Assembly: GCA_021157485.1 (NCBI GenBank)
Contig: JAGGWO010000129.1
Location: 1-6,450 of the forward strand
DNA: 6,450 bases
Source of the DNA: Sulfurimonas sp.
GTDB lineage: Bacteria; Campylobacterota; Campylobacteria; Campylobacterales; Sulfurimonadaceae
Direction of reading: 5' to 3'
The position numbers were made by a program, and so were the translations under genes. Below the pieces are notes generated by a model that searched no databases, was not told the DNA's origin, and worked only from the letters and a program-made list of their open reading frames with translations. This document shows, one piece after another, positions 5,855 through 6,450 of the stretch; position 1 is the stretch's first letter, and every line of letters starts with the position of its first letter.

Positions 5855-6323
5855 TGTTTTCTCCATCTGTAGGCATGTTTTCAGCTTCACAGCTCTCTTT
5901 CATTTTCAGCATGTGTAGCTCTTCTTCTTGTCCATTTTGAAGATTTTCAAAGTTTTTAAGAGAGGCAATAAACGCAGTGAAAACTATCTCAGCACATATT
6001 TGTTGCTGGGCTGTCATAGCCCCAAGCTTTTCATGCATTTTAGCGATAGCACCGTTTGCATAATCTAGGTCATTGCCTTTAATCATCTCTGTAAACATCG
6101 AGCCGATTACAACAGTATCTTGGCAGCCATTTGTAGCAAAAGAGACATCTTTAACTATTTTGTCTTCAAGCAGTGTGTAAAAAATAACATACTCTTTGGT
6201 CTTCTCGTCAAGAGAAACACCAATACAACTTGGATTTTCCAACTTACCATAGTTCTTCGGATTCATTAAGTGCTCTAGTGTCTCAGGGTTCATACCCTCT
6301 GGTAATATTACATCTTCAAACAT
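5847..6323 (-). CDS. NifU-N/IscU-type Fe-S scaffold-like protein
   Basis: The 158-residue protein resembles IscU/NifU N-terminal scaffolds, on which Fe-S clusters are built before transfer. HLMNPKNYGKLENPSC (18-33) matches the family's opening with the first ligand Cys33. ATNGCQDTVVIGSMFTEMIKG (63-83) matches the second block with Cys67. QQICAEIVFTAFIASLKNF (107-125) matches the third block with Cys110. Departures from canonical IscU are clear: Cys is followed by Ile-Gly instead of Gly-Asp, so the Asp implicated in cluster transfer is missing, and the residue before the third Cys is Ile109 rather than His. The C-terminal 30 residues are acidic, with an extra Cys145. It is first of two genes with the ferritin-like protein. 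The leader has AAGAGA upstream of the ATG. It could be a specialised or non-scaffold relative. Confidence 0.75.
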   Translation of the reverse strand: MFEDVILPEGMNPETLEHLMNPKNYGKLENPSCIGVSLDEKTKEYVIFYTLLEDKIVKDVSFATNGCQDTVVIGSMFTEMIKGNDLDYANGAIAKMHEKLGAMTAQQQICAEIVFTAFIASLKNFENLQNGQEEELHMLKMKESCEAENMPTDGENNE

Positions 6324-6345
6324 ATTTATCTCTTTTTATAAAAAT

Positions 6346-6354
6346 TGATATAAT
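6346..6354 (+). promoter_or_regulatory. Extended -10 promoter for the right-edge gene
   Basis: The plus strand reads TGATATAAT, matching TGnTATAAT. Transcription would start near 6361, 23 bases ahead of the ATG at 6384. On the minus strand TATTAT at 6350-6355 overlaps it and could serve the scaffold-like gene (start near 6343, leader about 20 bases), making this a compact bidirectional promoter. Confidence 0.5.
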
Positions 6355-6383
6355 AGTAACTAAAAAAGAGTAAAATATTATTG

Positions 6384-6450
6384 ATGAATAACATAATTAA
6401 TATAAACTCTTGTAAATTTAAGTATGCAAATAGCAATAAAAATATTATAG
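6384..6450 (+). CDS. Start of a gene, possibly an ABC-transporter ATPase (partial)
   Basis: An ATG at 6384 opens a frame that stays free of stops to the window end (22 codons). The residues INSCKFKYANSNKNII resemble the first strand and A-loop region of ABC ATPases, where an aromatic residue (here Tyr14) in a F-x-Y pattern stacks on ATP, followed by a Asn-rich turn and 'KNIL/I'. That is a weak match from a short stretch, and no Walker motif is in view. AAGAG at 6366-6370 is rather far (13 bases) for a ribosome binding site; an in-frame TTG at 6381 would be closer. A good extended -10 lies upstream at 6346-6354. The gene runs off the right edge. Confidence 0.45.
   Translation, partial: MNNIININSCKFKYANSNKNII

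Noticed and set aside
5855..5890. Longer N-terminus of the ferritin-like protein from GTG at 5890
   Set aside because: No good ribosome binding site precedes it and it would overlap the scaffold-like gene by 44 bases; ATG at 5854 has GGAG at ideal spacing.
1..6450. CRISPR array, tRNA, rRNA or insertion sequence
   Set aside because: No regularly spaced repeats, cloverleaf-like or rRNA-like sequence, transposase frame or terminal inverted repeats were seen; nearly all the window is coding.

Overview
The window is AT-rich, densely packed bacterial DNA. The gene content (a NapG/NapH/NapL nitrate-respiration module, small envelope and Fe-S genes, short spacers, GTG and overlapping starts, extended -10 promoters) suggests a Campylobacterota (Epsilonproteobacteria) genome, most like Sulfurimonas and relatives. 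This placement is inferred from gene families and composition, not from a search.

Left block, minus strand: napG (1787-2599), napH (973-1797) and napL (22-969) are read right to left as one tight unit. It probably starts from an extended -10 promoter at 2657-2665, next to a perfect 9-8-9 inverted repeat. NapG and NapH form a membrane quinol dehydrogenase that passes electrons to a periplasmic reductase, classically NapAB. napA is not directly upstream of napG, and napB/napF are not between napH and napL. Both NapG and NapH have Ser in place of the second Cys of their first ferredoxin-type motif in this module.

Middle: an unrecognised cytoplasmic protein (2719-3456, minus) is divergent from a plus-strand pair, a membrane-anchored alpha/beta hydrolase (3515-4297) and an ElyC/DUF218 envelope protein (4297-5043). 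The pair overlap by one base (stop TAG, start GTG). The 58-base divergent spacer holds -10-like boxes on both strands within and beside a 7-5-7 inverted repeat.

Right block, minus strand: a divergent IscU/NifU-N-type scaffold-like protein (5847-6323) overlaps by 8 bases a ferritin-like helical protein (5045-5854), suggesting a two-gene iron or Fe-S module. This block is convergent with elyC, with one base between the stops. At the right edge a plus-strand gene begins (6384 onward); its first residues look like an ABC-transporter ATPase, but only 22 codons are visible.

No tRNA, rRNA, insertion sequence or CRISPR array was seen. The most unusual signals are the paired Cys-to-Ser changes in NapG and NapH, the scaffold/ferritin-like pair with missing scaffold residues, and a strongly repeated short word, AAACGCA (often AAACGCAGTGA), across unrelated genes.
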